In this document: positions 1 to 7,071 of the stretch, in pieces
Position numbering within the stretch: position 1 is the first letter of the stretch
Layout: each line of letters opens with the position of its first letter
NCBI GenBank assembly: GCA_023954415.1
Contig: JAMLIB010000005.1
Location: 124,001-188,000 of the forward strand
Reading direction: 5' to 3'
DNA length: 64,000 nt
From: Trueperaceae bacterium
GTDB lineage: Bacteria; Deinococcota; Deinococci; Deinococcales; Trueperaceae
The notes under the pieces: generated by a model
Databases searched by the model: none
Told to the model about the DNA's origin: nothing
What the model saw: the letters and a program-made list of their open reading frames with translations, nothing else
Position numbers and translations under genes: made by a program

Positions 1-2
1 TC

Positions 3-458
3 AACCGCGTCCATCAGTTCGACAAGGTCGAGATGGTGCAGTTCTGCGCGCCAGAGGGCTCGTACGCGGCCCTCGAGGAGATGACGAGGATCGCGGAGGG
101 CTTCCTGGAGGAGCTGGGCCTCGCCTACCGGCGCCTCCTCATGTGCACGGGCGACCTCGGCTTCACCCAGGCGAAGAAGTACGACCTGGAGGTCTGGAGC
201 CCGGGTCAGGGGCGCTGGCTCGAGGTCTCGAGCGTCAGCAACATGGAGGCGTTCCAGGCGAGCCGCTTGCGGACGCGCGCGCGTCCGGGCGGCGTGACGG
301 GTAAGGGGAAGACGGAGAGCGTCCACACCTTGAACGGCAGCGCGCTGGCCTTCCCGCGCACGATCGCGGCGCTCGTCGAGACCTACCAGGAGGCCGACGG
401 CGCGGTGCGCGTGCCGGGGGCGCTGCGCGACTACCTGGGGGCGGCCAGGCTGGAGTGA
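3..458 (+). CDS. serS: Seryl-tRNA synthetase, C-terminal part (5' truncated by the window)
   Basis: About 151 residues of the class II seryl-tRNA synthetase catalytic core, which charges tRNA-Ser with serine in the cytoplasm. The reading frame is open from base 3, so the N-terminal coiled-coil arm and start codon lie outside the window. Visible family signatures are HQFDKVEM near the edge, the motif-2/3 stretch with [18 protein letters not shown], and the motif-3 region ending in [20 protein letters not shown]. The stop is TGA at 456-458. It converges with gatC, and a strong hairpin lies between the two genes. Its substrate tRNA-Ser(CGA) is also encoded here at 55004. Identification is secure from these motifs. 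Confidence 0.96.
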   Translation, partial: NRVHQFDKVEMVQFCAPEGSYAALEEMTRIAEGFLEELGLAYRRLLMCTGDLGFTQAKKYDLEVWSPGQGRWLEVSSVSNMEAFQASRLRTRARPGGVTGKGKTESVHTLNGSALAFPRTIAALVETYQEADGAVRVPGALRDYLGAARLE

Positions 459-468
459 GCGGCTAGGC

Positions 469-493
469 CCCCGGGCCGGTCGTCGGTCCGGGG
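469..493. terminator. Bidirectional hairpin between serS and gatC
   Basis: Ten-base-pair stem, CCCCGGGCCG at 469-478 against CGGTCCGGGG at 484-493 (one G-U pair), with a 5-nt loop. It sits in the 47-nt gap between convergent serS and gatC. There is no T-tract on either side, so its role as a terminator is inferred from position and stability. Confidence 0.6.
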
Positions 494-505
494 CGGCTCG
501 CGCCC

Positions 506-799
506 TCAGTCGTCCTCGAGCGTGCGCGGCACCTCGAAGAAGCCGTCCTTGGCGGCGGGAGCCAGCGCCAGGGCCGTGGTGGTGGGTAGGGACGGCGCCA
601 GGACGTCGGCCCGCATGGCGGTGGCCGGCGCTAGGGGTGGGCGCCATTCGTCCTCCCCCTCGACGTCGGCGGCTTGCAGCCGGGCCAGGTAGTCGAGGAG
701 CGTGCCCAGGTCGGAAGCGACCTCGGCTGCCTCGTCGGGCGCGAGCTCCAGTCGTGCGAGGCGTTGCAGGTGCTCCAGACGGTCGTCTGTCCGCGTCAT
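506..799 (-). CDS. gatC: Asp-tRNA(Asn)/Glu-tRNA(Gln) amidotransferase subunit C
   Basis: A 97-residue GatC, the small subunit of the GatCAB complex that transamidates misacylated Asp-tRNA(Asn) or Glu-tRNA(Gln). GatC wraps around GatA and stabilises the complex. The family pattern is visible: an N-terminal helix LQRLARLELAPDE, then LLDYLARLQAADVEG, an MRADVL motif mid-protein and a C-terminal GFFEVPRTL motif. An ATG three codons further upstream is possible, but that codon lies inside the TAGCAT -10 box. The ATG at 799 sits 7 nt after the box and gives a leaderless message, so I chose it. gatA and gatB are not in the window. Two tRNA-Gln genes are at 54.6-54.8 kb, but whether GatCAB makes Gln-tRNA here cannot be told. 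Confidence 0.9.
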   Translation of the reverse strand: MTRTDDRLEHLQRLARLELAPDEAAEVASDLGTLLDYLARLQAADVEGEDEWRPPLAPATAMRADVLAPSLPTTTALALAPAAKDGFFEVPRTLEDD

Positions 800-806
800 C
801 CGCGGC

Positions 807-812
807 ATGCTA
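807..812 (-). promoter_or_regulatory. gatC leaderless -10 box
   Basis: TAGCAT read on the minus strand, 7 nt before the gatC ATG. It matches the TANNNT-N6-7-start arrangement seen across this window and decides the start codon. Confidence 0.6.
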
Positions 813-889
813 GCACGCGCGCCGACCTAGGCCGCTGCGGCCTTGCTCGCTGCGGCTCTGGTCTTCGGCGCTGGTGCCGGAGCCAGGGC

Positions 890-1627
890 TCAGCGCCCCA
901 AGACGAGCCCAACCACCCAGTAGAAGAGCACCGCCAGCGGCAGGGCGGGCAGCATGGCGGCCACCCTGAGGCGCTTGACGTCGAGGAGCCCCAAGCCGAG
1001 CGCGACGATCATGAGCCCGCCGACGCCGTTGACGAGCAGCACGCGCGGGTCGGCGGCTGGGTCGGGTATCAGGTTCGAGAACGCCCCGGCAGCCAGCGAC
1101 AGGCCCCCTTGGTAGACGAGCACGACGAGGGCGGAGGCGAGGACGCCGAAGCCGAAGCTGGCCGCCAACGCGAGCGCCGAGAAGCCGTCGAGCGCCGACT
1201 TGAGGACGAGGAAGCCCGCCTCTCCAGATAGACCGTTCTGGATACTGCCGAGGAGCGTCAGCGGACCGACGCAGAAGAGGAGGGAGGCCGCGACGAACCC
1301 TTCCGTGAACCGCCCCTTGCCCTTCAGGCGCGCCTTGAGGAGCACGCCGAGCCGCTCGAGACCGGCCTCGATGCGCCACCATTCCCCGAGGGGCGCCCCG
1401 ATGGCGAGGGCCATGAGGCCGACGATCACGCCGGGCGGGTCGGTGACCTTGGCCAGGTCGAAGGCGTTCGCGATGCCGATGTACACCGTCACGAGGCCGA
1501 TGGCCTGCATGACGGCCTCGGTGATCCGAGACGGCAGCTTGCCGCTCACCGCAAGACCGATGGCGGCGCCCCCGACCACGGTCGCCACGTTGAGCCACGT
1601 GCCCCAGGTCTGGTCGAAGAAGGTCAT
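890..1627 (-). CDS. DUF554 family integral membrane protein
   Basis: A 245-residue polytopic membrane protein of the DUF554 (YdfK-like) family. It opens with a hydrophobic segment containing GTWLNVATVVGGAAIGL and has the family-typical glycine-rich pattern in its first half. About six or seven membrane segments run to the C terminus, which ends FYWVVGLVLGR. The molecular function of DUF554 proteins is not established. It is the last gene of a tightly overlapping leftward operon: its ATG at 1627 overlaps the stop of the preceding gene (ATGA), so translation is probably coupled. The family assignment is fairly sure; no function is claimed. Confidence 0.8.
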   Translation of the reverse strand: MTFFDQTWGTWLNVATVVGGAAIGLAVSGKLPSRITEAVMQAIGLVTVYIGIANAFDLAKVTDPPGVIVGLMALAIGAPLGEWWRIEAGLERLGVLLKARLKGKGRFTEGFVAASLLFCVGPLTLLGSIQNGLSGEAGFLVLKSALDGFSALALAASFGFGVLASALVVLVYQGGLSLAAGAFSNLIPDPAADPRVLLVNGVGGLMIVALGLGLLDVKRLRVAAMLPALPLAVLFYWVVGLVLGR

Positions 1628-2319
1628 GCGGCCCCGCCCTCGGGCGGGGCTCGGCGCAAGACGAGGACCGTGACGCCGGCGCCGACGACTAGGGGGATCC
1701 CGACCAGCCAGATCAGCCAGGTCGACAGCGAGCGGGGGGCGACGGGCGTCGGCGGCAGCACGAACGGGATAGCGCCGTTGACCGCGCCGCCGACCTCGAG
1801 CGGCACGTTGGCGATCGCCTCCTCGTTCAGGAAGGTCGTGTCGCGCACACTGAGCGTGTACGTGCCCGCGGCAGGGGCCCGGAGCGTGCCGCGGTAACTC
1901 CCCTCCGCCGCGCCCTCGGCGAACTGGCCGGAGGCCTCGTCGGGAGTGACGGCCAGGAACTCGCTCGCCTCCGTGCCGACGACGCTCTCGGGCACCGGCG
2001 GGCCGTCGCGGTCCAGCGCCCGCAGCTCGACCCTCACCCGGGCCTTCTCGACGGGGGTGAGGAGGGTGTCCTCCAGGGTCAGGTCGATCCGCAAGGGCTC
2101 GCCGGCCACGGGCGGGTCGGGCGCCACGCTCAGCTTCCCGATGACGAGCGTGGCGTGGGCGTCGGCCGGCCGCCACACGAGGAGCGTGGCGCACGCCAGC
2201 GCCGCCGCCAGGCGCGCGCCTGCGCGCGCCTGCGCCCGGGCGACGCGGAGGACCGGGCGAGCCGCAGGCACGCGCGGGCACGCGCGCCGCACGGCACACG
2301 CCCGATGGTCAGCGCCCAT
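1624..2319 (-). CDS. Membrane-anchored FixH/YtkA-like beta-sandwich protein
   Basis: A 231-residue exported protein. After an Arg-rich N terminus there is a signal-like hydrophobic stretch (about 33-54), then a domain of about 120 residues with repeated beta-strand patterns (APDPPVAGEPLRIDLTLED, GSYRGTLRAPAAGTYTLSVRD), and a single C-terminal membrane segment (about 200-221). The fold pattern resembles YtkA-like or FixH-type domains, a guess from strand and turn spacing rather than diagnostic residues. The ATG at 2319 overlaps the vanY stop by 11 nt; GTG codons inside the Arg-rich leader are alternative starts. It lies in the same operon as a second YtkA-like lipoprotein and an iron-sulfur membrane protein, so a role in respiratory or metal cofactor handling is possible. 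Confidence 0.55.
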   Translation of the reverse strand: MGADHRACAVRRACPRVPAARPVLRVARAQARAGARLAAALACATLLVWRPADAHATLVIGKLSVAPDPPVAGEPLRIDLTLEDTLLTPVEKARVRVELRALDRDGPPVPESVVGTEASEFLAVTPDEASGQFAEGAAEGSYRGTLRAPAAGTYTLSVRDTTFLNEEAIANVPLEVGGAVNGAIPFVLPPTPVAPRSLSTWLIWLVGIPLVVGAGVTVLVLRRAPPEGGAA

Positions 2320-3328
2320 CGGCCACCGAACGGTTCAGCAGGTACTCCCGCAGGGTGAGGCCGGACGCGCGGACGTCCGCGGCCAGCTCGCGCCCGACGT
2401 AGCGGTAGTGCCAAGGCTCGTACATGTAGCAGGTGACGCCTTCCTTGCCGGGCGGGTAGCTCATGACGAAGCCGTAGCGCCAGGCGTTCTCCGCGACCCA
2501 CGCGCCCTCCGGGGTGGTCGCCCAGTCATCCAGGTCCCACGGCTCCGGCCCGGCGAGGCTGCGCAGGTCCATGGCCGTGCCGAGCTGGTGCTCGGAGTGG
2601 CCGGCCCGGGCGCTCGAGCGCAACGCCTGGTCGTAGCCGTCCTCCTTCACCCAGTAGGCGAAGGTGGACTCCTGGTAGGCGAAGGAGCGGTAGGCGGACT
2701 GGACGGCGAGCGCCACGCCGGCCGCGTCCGCCGCAGTCAGGAGCTCCCGGAGGTCGGGCAGGACGACGGCCCTTAGCGTCATGCCCGCTGGCGCCGCTCC
2801 CGGTGCGACGTCCGCGAGGGCCACGGCGAGCTCCACCAGGTCGTCCGGCGCGTAGTCGCTCGCCAGCCTGAAGCGCGTATCCAGGACCGTGTACTGCCAC
2901 TGGTCCACGGTCCCGAGCGGGGCGGGGTCGTCGGCGTAGGTACATGCCGGCTGCTCCTCGGCGGAGGCCTGTCGCGGGTCGGTCTGCCCGGCGGCGGCGG
3001 GCTGGTCGGTCGGCTCCGGCAGCGTCGCGGTCGGCTCCGGCGTCGCGGGCTCCGACCGTTCGAGCTCCCGGTCGGCCGGCGCTTCCAGGCGGTCTGAGGC
3101 GGGCTCCCGCATGGAGCCGCCGTCCGCTCGCGCCTGCGGCGCCTCGGCGCCCCTGGCCGGGTCCGCACGCCCGTCGGCCGCGCCCGCCGCCACCGCCGTC
3201 CAGACGACGATGAGGGCGAGCGCCGCCAGCACGCCGAGCGCGCGCAGGGTGCGGCGTCGGTCGGGGACTGCGCGCCGCGGTTCGCTCGGCGCGTTCGCGG
3301 CCGGACGCCGGTCGTTGGCCGGCTTCAA
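2309..3328 (-). CDS. Membrane-anchored D-alanyl-D-alanine carboxypeptidase, VanY/M15B family
   Basis: A 339-residue zinc peptidase that trims D-Ala-D-Ala stem peptides of peptidoglycan outside the membrane. It has one N-terminal membrane anchor (about 29-50), a Pro/Glu/Ala-rich linker (about 51-128) and a C-terminal catalytic domain. That domain carries the SxHxxGxAxD motif SEHQLGTAMD (ligands H247, D254) and the ExWH motif EPWH (E304, H307). The chosen start is TTG at 3328, overlapping the stop of the upstream iron-sulfur gene (TTGA), in line with overlaps at every other junction of this operon. An ATG in frame at 3541 would overlap the upstream gene by more than 200 nt and is unlikely. An internal GTG near the anchor is the main alternative. 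Confidence 0.85.
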   Translation of the reverse strand: MKPANDRRPAANAPSEPRRAVPDRRRTLRALGVLAALALIVVWTAVAAGAADGRADPARGAEAPQARADGGSMREPASDRLEAPADRELERSEPATPEPTATLPEPTDQPAAAGQTDPRQASAEEQPACTYADDPAPLGTVDQWQYTVLDTRFRLASDYAPDDLVELAVALADVAPGAAPAGMTLRAVVLPDLRELLTAADAAGVALAVQSAYRSFAYQESTFAYWVKEDGYDQALRSSARAGHSEHQLGTAMDLRSLAGPEPWDLDDWATTPEGAWVAENAWRYGFVMSYPPGKEGVTCYMYEPWHYRYVGRELAADVRASGLTLREYLLNRSVADGR

Positions 3329-4905
3329 GGCAGGGGCCCCGCGAGGGTGCCGCGCATCTCCATGGGTTGGGCCAGGATGACGAGCTGCAGCGCCAGGAAG
3401 CCGAGGACGTAGATGGCCAGCGGCCACATGGCGAGCACGCCGCGCCGCAGCCCGAAGTCGCGGACGCCGATGCGCACGGCCGTCGCCAGACCGAGGCCGG
3501 CGTAGACGGCGCCGAGCAGCGCCTGGATGGGGAAGAGCCACCTGGTGGGGACGACCTGCGCGAGGCGCCAGTGGGGGTCGAGCGGGAAGCCGCGGTACTC
3601 GAAGAAATGCTCGAACACAGGCACCACGCTAAGCGCGCCGGTCAAGAAATGGAAGACGTAGTGCGCCCCCCAGAAGCCGAAGCCGAGCGCGACCGTCACG
3701 TAACCCCACCGTCGGAACGCGGTGAGGGCGGAGGAGCGCTTCCCTCCCAGCCGGTCCGCCGCCCACGCGGACGCGGCGGCGGCGAGCAGTCCAGCGGTCG
3801 TCACCCCGAGGTAGGTCAGGCCGAGGATGAGCGCCTCGCTGCGCGTGCCGAGCGCCTCCGAGAGCCGACCGGTGAACGCGAAGAAGGGGGAGGTCATGGC
3901 CAACGCGTTCACGACGCCCCAGAACGTCAGCAGCACGCCGAGCGCCAAGGCGCTCGCCCCGAACCGCTTGCGCCACGGCTCCTTGCCTAACTCGCGCCCG
4001 GGCGCCCTGACGCTCAACGCCACGTTGTCGTAAGGGCACGCGCGCACGCAGTTGAAGCAGAAGGTGCAGTCGAGGTTGGACGTGATGGTGGGTACGAGGA
4101 GGTCGCTCTCACAGCCCGGGAAGTAGCCGCTCCCGTTCGGGCTCACGATCTCGCTCGTAGGGATGAACGCCGCCCTGGCGGGCGCCGTCATGATCGCCGA
4201 CGACGCGGCCCGGGCGGGCGCCGCCCCGTTCGGGGTGCTCATGCGGCCGTGCAGGCACGGCTTATGGACGCACTGCCGGCACACGTCGGGATCCACGGCG
4301 ACGATCTGCGTGGGCGAGGCCGCGCTGAGCGCGAAGTTGAAGTTGCCGAGGGGGCAGACGTACCGGCAGAACGTGCCGGCCGGGAAGAGCGTGTCGACGA
4401 CGAGTGCCGACCCGAAGTAGCCGACGGCCAGCCAGGCCGTGAGCCATGGGCTCGCCCAGAGGTCGAACGCCTCGTAGGCGATGAAGTAGGCCAGCGTGAT
4501 GGCAAGCACGAGCCACTTGTTGCGTAAGGCGCGGGGGAACCGGAGGTCCGCCGGGAGCAGCCGCTTCAAGCGGCGCGAGGCTCCACGCGTGAGCATTAGG
4601 GGGCAGGCGGCGCAGAAGGCGTTGCCGAAGAGCGCCAGAGCGAGGACGACGAGGCCCCGGTAGTGCAGCCACGTCGCCGTGGTGGCGACGTTGCGGGGCG
4701 CCAGCTGGCGCCCGGTCAACCCGTCGACGATCACGAACAGGGCGAGGAGTAGGAGCGGGAGCTGCAGTGCGAACCTGGCGTACTTCCAACGGACGAACCG
4801 CCGCACACCTGGCAGCCTGAAGAGGTCGAAACCCCGCGGCTGGTCCACGTAGGGTCCGGCGGCGAGCGGCAACTCCACGGCGCCGGCGCTGCGCGCGGGC
4901 GTCAT
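3325..4905 (-). CDS. Polytopic membrane protein with ferredoxin-type [4Fe-4S] clusters (NapH/CcoG/NosR-like)
   Basis: A 526-residue membrane iron-sulfur protein with roughly nine to ten hydrophobic segments. Cysteine motifs occur in the order C98-x2-C101P, C180-x3-C184P (these two follow membrane helices, as in NapH/NosR/CcoG-type proteins), C209-x2-C212-x4-C217, C265, and C280-x2-C283-x2-C286-x3-C290P, the last a classic [4Fe-4S] ferredoxin motif. Between C217 and C265 lies an Ala/Pro-rich insert (about 222-256). Such proteins pass electrons across or along the membrane, for example in nitrate or nitrous-oxide reduction or in copper handling for cbb3 oxidase assembly; which applies here is unknown. 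The start ATG overlaps the stop of the YtkA-like lipoprotein gene, a pairing reminiscent of ccoG-ccoH. Confidence 0.75.
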   Translation of the reverse strand: MTPARSAGAVELPLAAGPYVDQPRGFDLFRLPGVRRFVRWKYARFALQLPLLLLALFVIVDGLTGRQLAPRNVATTATWLHYRGLVVLALALFGNAFCAACPLMLTRGASRRLKRLLPADLRFPRALRNKWLVLAITLAYFIAYEAFDLWASPWLTAWLAVGYFGSALVVDTLFPAGTFCRYVCPLGNFNFALSAASPTQIVAVDPDVCRQCVHKPCLHGRMSTPNGAAPARAASSAIMTAPARAAFIPTSEIVSPNGSGYFPGCESDLLVPTITSNLDCTFCFNCVRACPYDNVALSVRAPGRELGKEPWRKRFGASALALGVLLTFWGVVNALAMTSPFFAFTGRLSEALGTRSEALILGLTYLGVTTAGLLAAAASAWAADRLGGKRSSALTAFRRWGYVTVALGFGFWGAHYVFHFLTGALSVVPVFEHFFEYRGFPLDPHWRLAQVVPTRWLFPIQALLGAVYAGLGLATAVRIGVRDFGLRRGVLAMWPLAIYVLGFLALQLVILAQPMEMRGTLAGPLP

Positions 4906-5348
4906 CGCGCCCGGACGCTGGTCAGGAGCTCGCCGACGGCCCGCTGGCCGCCCGAGGTGGTCACGTTCACGCTCACGATCCAGTCGCCCGCCATGCCGAG
5001 TACCAGGTCGTCGACCCGGTAGGTGCCGCCGCCGACCTCCGTCGCCGTCGCCATGGCCGGCGCCATGCCGGGGTGGGTCATGTCGCCTTCCACCTCGACC
5101 TTCGCGCCGAGTACCGGGACGCCCCCTTCCGACACCTCGATCACCACGGGCACGATGCCGGGGTGCGCCTCGCCGGCGAGCCGGGCGGTGACCTTGATGG
5201 CGCCGCCCTCGGCCCGGTCGCCGGGCGGCTTGCAGGCGGCCAAGGCCAGCAGCGCGCTCAGCAGCAGCAACGCCGCGGCCAGCCTGGGCGGGGTACGAGC
5301 GGCACGGCGGAACGGGGACGCATGACTGAGGGGGCGCGTGGCGACCAT
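4902..5348 (-). CDS. Lipoprotein with YtkA/FixH-like domain
   Basis: A 148-residue predicted lipoprotein. An Arg-rich N terminus and hydrophobic core end in the lipobox LAAC (Cys at about 39), followed by one YtkA/FixH-like domain. The strand pattern and the block GDMTHPGMAPAMATATEVGGG, then TYRVDDLVLGMAGDWIVSV, match the typical Met/Pro-rich turn and the closing G-x-W motif of that family. YtkA-like and FixH domains occur with copper or haem-copper oxidase assembly genes. Met and His residues (MTHPGM) could bind copper, but this is inference. It is the first gene of the five-gene overlapping operon, and its stop overlaps the start of the iron-sulfur membrane protein (ATGA). Confidence 0.7.
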   Translation of the reverse strand: MVATRPLSHASPFRRAARTPPRLAAALLLLSALLALAACKPPGDRAEGGAIKVTARLAGEAHPGIVPVVIEVSEGGVPVLGAKVEVEGDMTHPGMAPAMATATEVGGGTYRVDDLVLGMAGDWIVSVNVTTSGGQRAVGELLTSVRAR

Positions 5349-5358
5349 CTACGCGGGC

Positions 5359-5364
5359 AGGCTA
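5359..5364 (-). promoter_or_regulatory. -10 box of the lipoprotein/iron-sulfur operon
   Basis: TAGCCT on the minus strand, 10 nt before the lipoprotein ATG. It overlaps the amidase stop codon at 5362-5364. The predicted message would have a leader of only about 3 nt. No -35 is evident. Read-through from the amidase gene remains possible. Confidence 0.35.
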
Positions 5365-6285
5365 CCACTTGTCAGGGACGCGCCCCATGCTGGTCAGATA
5401 CGTAACGATGCCGTCTTCCAGGGCGGCGGCCAGCGCGTCAGGCGCTTCCAGGAGCCGCCGGTCGTCGGGGTTGGAGAGGTAGCCGAGCTCGACGAGCAGG
5501 GCGGGCGTGCCGCGGTCGACGGTGTGCTCGAAGCGCCGGTCGTTGAAGGCGTAGTACTCGAACATGTTGCCGGAAACGTTGGCGTCGTCGTCGCGCATGC
5601 GCGTGGCCTTGAGGACCGCCCGGTCGACCTGCAGCTTCAGCTGCAGCTCGCGCGGGTTGCGGGCCGGCCAGAAGTGGGCGCTCTTGTAACCGGAGCGGGC
5701 GGTGTCAGGGTTCGAGTCGATGTGCACCGAGATCACGAGGTCCGCCCGGTAGCGTGGCGGAACGGTGGCAGGCAGCACGTCGACGACCGCGCCGCGGGCG
5801 CGAAGCCTCGCGGCCAACGCGTCGACGATGGCCGCGTTCACGCTCACCTCGTCCAAGCCTGCGTAATGACCGCCCGTGCTGTAACGGAGGGTGGCGAGCT
5901 CGTCCGGTTGTGAGCCGGCGTCGAGGTGGCCTACCTGCAGGCCGACCCTCACGGGGCCGATGACGCGGTTGGCCAGCCAGCGCACGGGTCCGGCACGGTA
6001 GACGCGCACCTCGCCGGCTCCCGGCAGCGCCTGGGCCGCGCGCCTGAGGCCATCGGCGACCATGCCGAACGTGGCGGCCGCCACCTCGCCGCCCCGCTCG
6101 CGCACCGCCGTCGCCACGTTGATGGTGAGGAGGAGCGCCATGGCTACCAGGAAGCCGCGGCCGAGCAGCTTGCGCCTACGCAGCAGCCCCGGTGGCCGCT
6201 CCTCGGCTTCCATGCGGTCGTCGGCCGGCCGCGCGGTGCGCGGCGGCCGGGAAGCCAGTGGGTCGCGCCGCTCCTCGCCGGTCAC
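5362..6285 (-). CDS. N-acetylmuramoyl-L-alanine amidase (Amidase_3), membrane-anchored
   Basis: A 307-residue cell-wall amidase that cleaves the lactyl-peptide bond of peptidoglycan in the envelope. A cytoplasmic basic N terminus (to about 41) precedes one membrane segment (about 43-61), a spacer, and an Amidase_3 domain (about 110-305). Zinc ligands fit H120 (VGLQVGHLD), E145 (LDEVSVN) and H188 (ISVHID), with the catalytic Glu at E266 (LLVELGYLSNPDD). The usual DPGHGG around the first His is replaced by LQVGHLDAG, a mild divergence. The GTG start at 6285 is supported by a TAGCAT box 6 nt upstream (leaderless). The next operon begins 13 nt downstream. Confidence 0.88.
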   Translation of the reverse strand: MTGEERRDPLASRPPRTARPADDRMEAEERPPGLLRRRKLLGRGFLVAMALLLTINVATAVRERGGEVAAATFGMVADGLRRAAQALPGAGEVRVYRAGPVRWLANRVIGPVRVGLQVGHLDAGSQPDELATLRYSTGGHYAGLDEVSVNAAIVDALAARLRARGAVVDVLPATVPPRYRADLVISVHIDSNPDTARSGYKSAHFWPARNPRELQLKLQVDRAVLKATRMRDDDANVSGNMFEYYAFNDRRFEHTVDRGTPALLVELGYLSNPDDRRLLEAPDALAAALEDGIVTYLTSMGRVPDKW

Positions 6286-6291
6286 GCCCAG

Positions 6292-6297
6292 ATGCTA
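6292..6297 (-). promoter_or_regulatory. Amidase leaderless -10 box
   Basis: TAGCAT on the minus strand with a 6-nt gap to the GTG start codon. It supports GTG at 6285 as the true start. Confidence 0.6.
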
Positions 6298-6321
6298 CAG
6301 GAGCCGACCACGGGCCGCGAT

Positions 6322-6975
6322 TCATAACCGCACTGCCTCGAGCCAGTAGATGATGTGCTCGTTGACGTTCTCGAGGTGATCGCCGAGGCGCTCGAGGTAC
6401 CGGGCTATCGCGGAGAGCTCGGTCGCGCGTCCGATGGTGCCCGTGTCCGCGAGCATGTAGGTCAGGAGCTCGCGCTGGATCTGGTCGTACAGGTCGTCGA
6501 TCTCGGAATCCAACGCGTGGGCGCGCCGCGCCGCCTCCGCGTCGGCCTCCGCCACCGCCTTGGTTGTCGTGTCGAGCATGACGAACAGGACCTCGAAGAT
6601 GCGCTGCATGTCCAGGTACTTCTTGATGGGTGGCTGCTTCGCGAGCTGGTGGCCTGCCTCCGCGACGTGCTCGGCGTAGTCGCCTGCGCGTTCGATGTCG
6701 GCCAGCATCTGCAGGGCGGCGCCGAGGAAGCGTAGGTCGCGGGCGGCCGGCTGCCGGCGCGCGATCACGGTGAGGACCCTGGTCTCGAGATCGGACTGGA
6801 TGCCGTCCACCAGGTCGTCGAGCTCGGCGCAGCGACGCGCCCCGTCCGGGTCCGCGTCGATGAGCGAGCGCCGCGCCCACTCGCAACTCTCCCTGACCAG
6901 GCTGAGCATGCGGACGAGGTCGCCGGTGATGGCCTGCAGGTCGAGCTCGAGCGGTGTCAACGACGGGGTCGCCAT
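6322..6975 (-). CDS. phoU: Phosphate-signalling protein PhoU
   Basis: A 217-residue all-helical PhoU: two three-helix repeats, seen as matching E/D-rich patterns around LRFLGAALQMLADIERAGDYAEHVAE and its second-half partner ELSAIARYLERLGDHLENVNEHI. PhoU links the Pst phosphate transporter to the PhoR kinase and damps Pho regulon expression. A much longer open frame continues upstream but is a high-GC artefact. ATG at 6975 gives the normal family length, and a TACGCT box lies 9 nt upstream. It is divergent from phoB and phoR with a 96-nt shared regulatory gap. No pst transporter genes are in the window. Confidence 0.92.
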   Translation of the reverse strand: MATPSLTPLELDLQAITGDLVRMLSLVRESCEWARRSLIDADPDGARRCAELDDLVDGIQSDLETRVLTVIARRQPAARDLRFLGAALQMLADIERAGDYAEHVAEAGHQLAKQPPIKKYLDMQRIFEVLFVMLDTTTKAVAEADAEAARRAHALDSEIDDLYDQIQRELLTYMLADTGTIGRATELSAIARYLERLGDHLENVNEHIIYWLEAVRL

Positions 6976-6984
6976 GTGGCCAGT

Positions 6985-6990
6985 AGCGTA
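6985..6990 (-). promoter_or_regulatory. phoU -10 box
   Basis: TACGCT on the minus strand, 9 nt before the phoU ATG. The message would have a leader of only 2-3 nt. The spacing is looser than for most other starts in the window. Confidence 0.4.
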
Positions 6991-7000
6991 GCGCGGTCGG

Positions 7001-7022
7001 GTCAGGGCGATGTCAGGGCGGC
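7001..7022. promoter_or_regulatory. Candidate Pho-box: 11-bp-period direct repeat
   Basis: GTCAGGGCG at 7001-7009 is repeated exactly at 7012-7020, an 11-bp period like the two half-sites of a PhoB box. A separate exact CTGTCAT heptamer reads on the minus strand at 7045-7051. Both lie between divergent phoU and phoB, so autoregulation by PhoB is plausible. Confidence 0.4.
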
Positions 7023-7059
7023 GGTACCCCGGGGAGACGAGGCCATGACAGAGCGCTCG

Positions 7060-7065
7060 TAGAAT
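7060..7065 (+). promoter_or_regulatory. phoB leaderless -10 box
   Basis: TAGAAT followed by 6 nt and the phoB ATG at 7072. No -35-like hexamer is visible at 17-18 bp, which would fit an activator-dependent promoter. Confidence 0.6.
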
Positions 7066-7071
7066 GACCGC

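Noticed and set aside
3329-3541. ATG-initiated longer VanY protein
   Set aside because: It would overlap the iron-sulfur gene by more than 200 nt with an Arg-rich, shadow-like N terminus; the TTGA overlap at 3328 fits the operon pattern.
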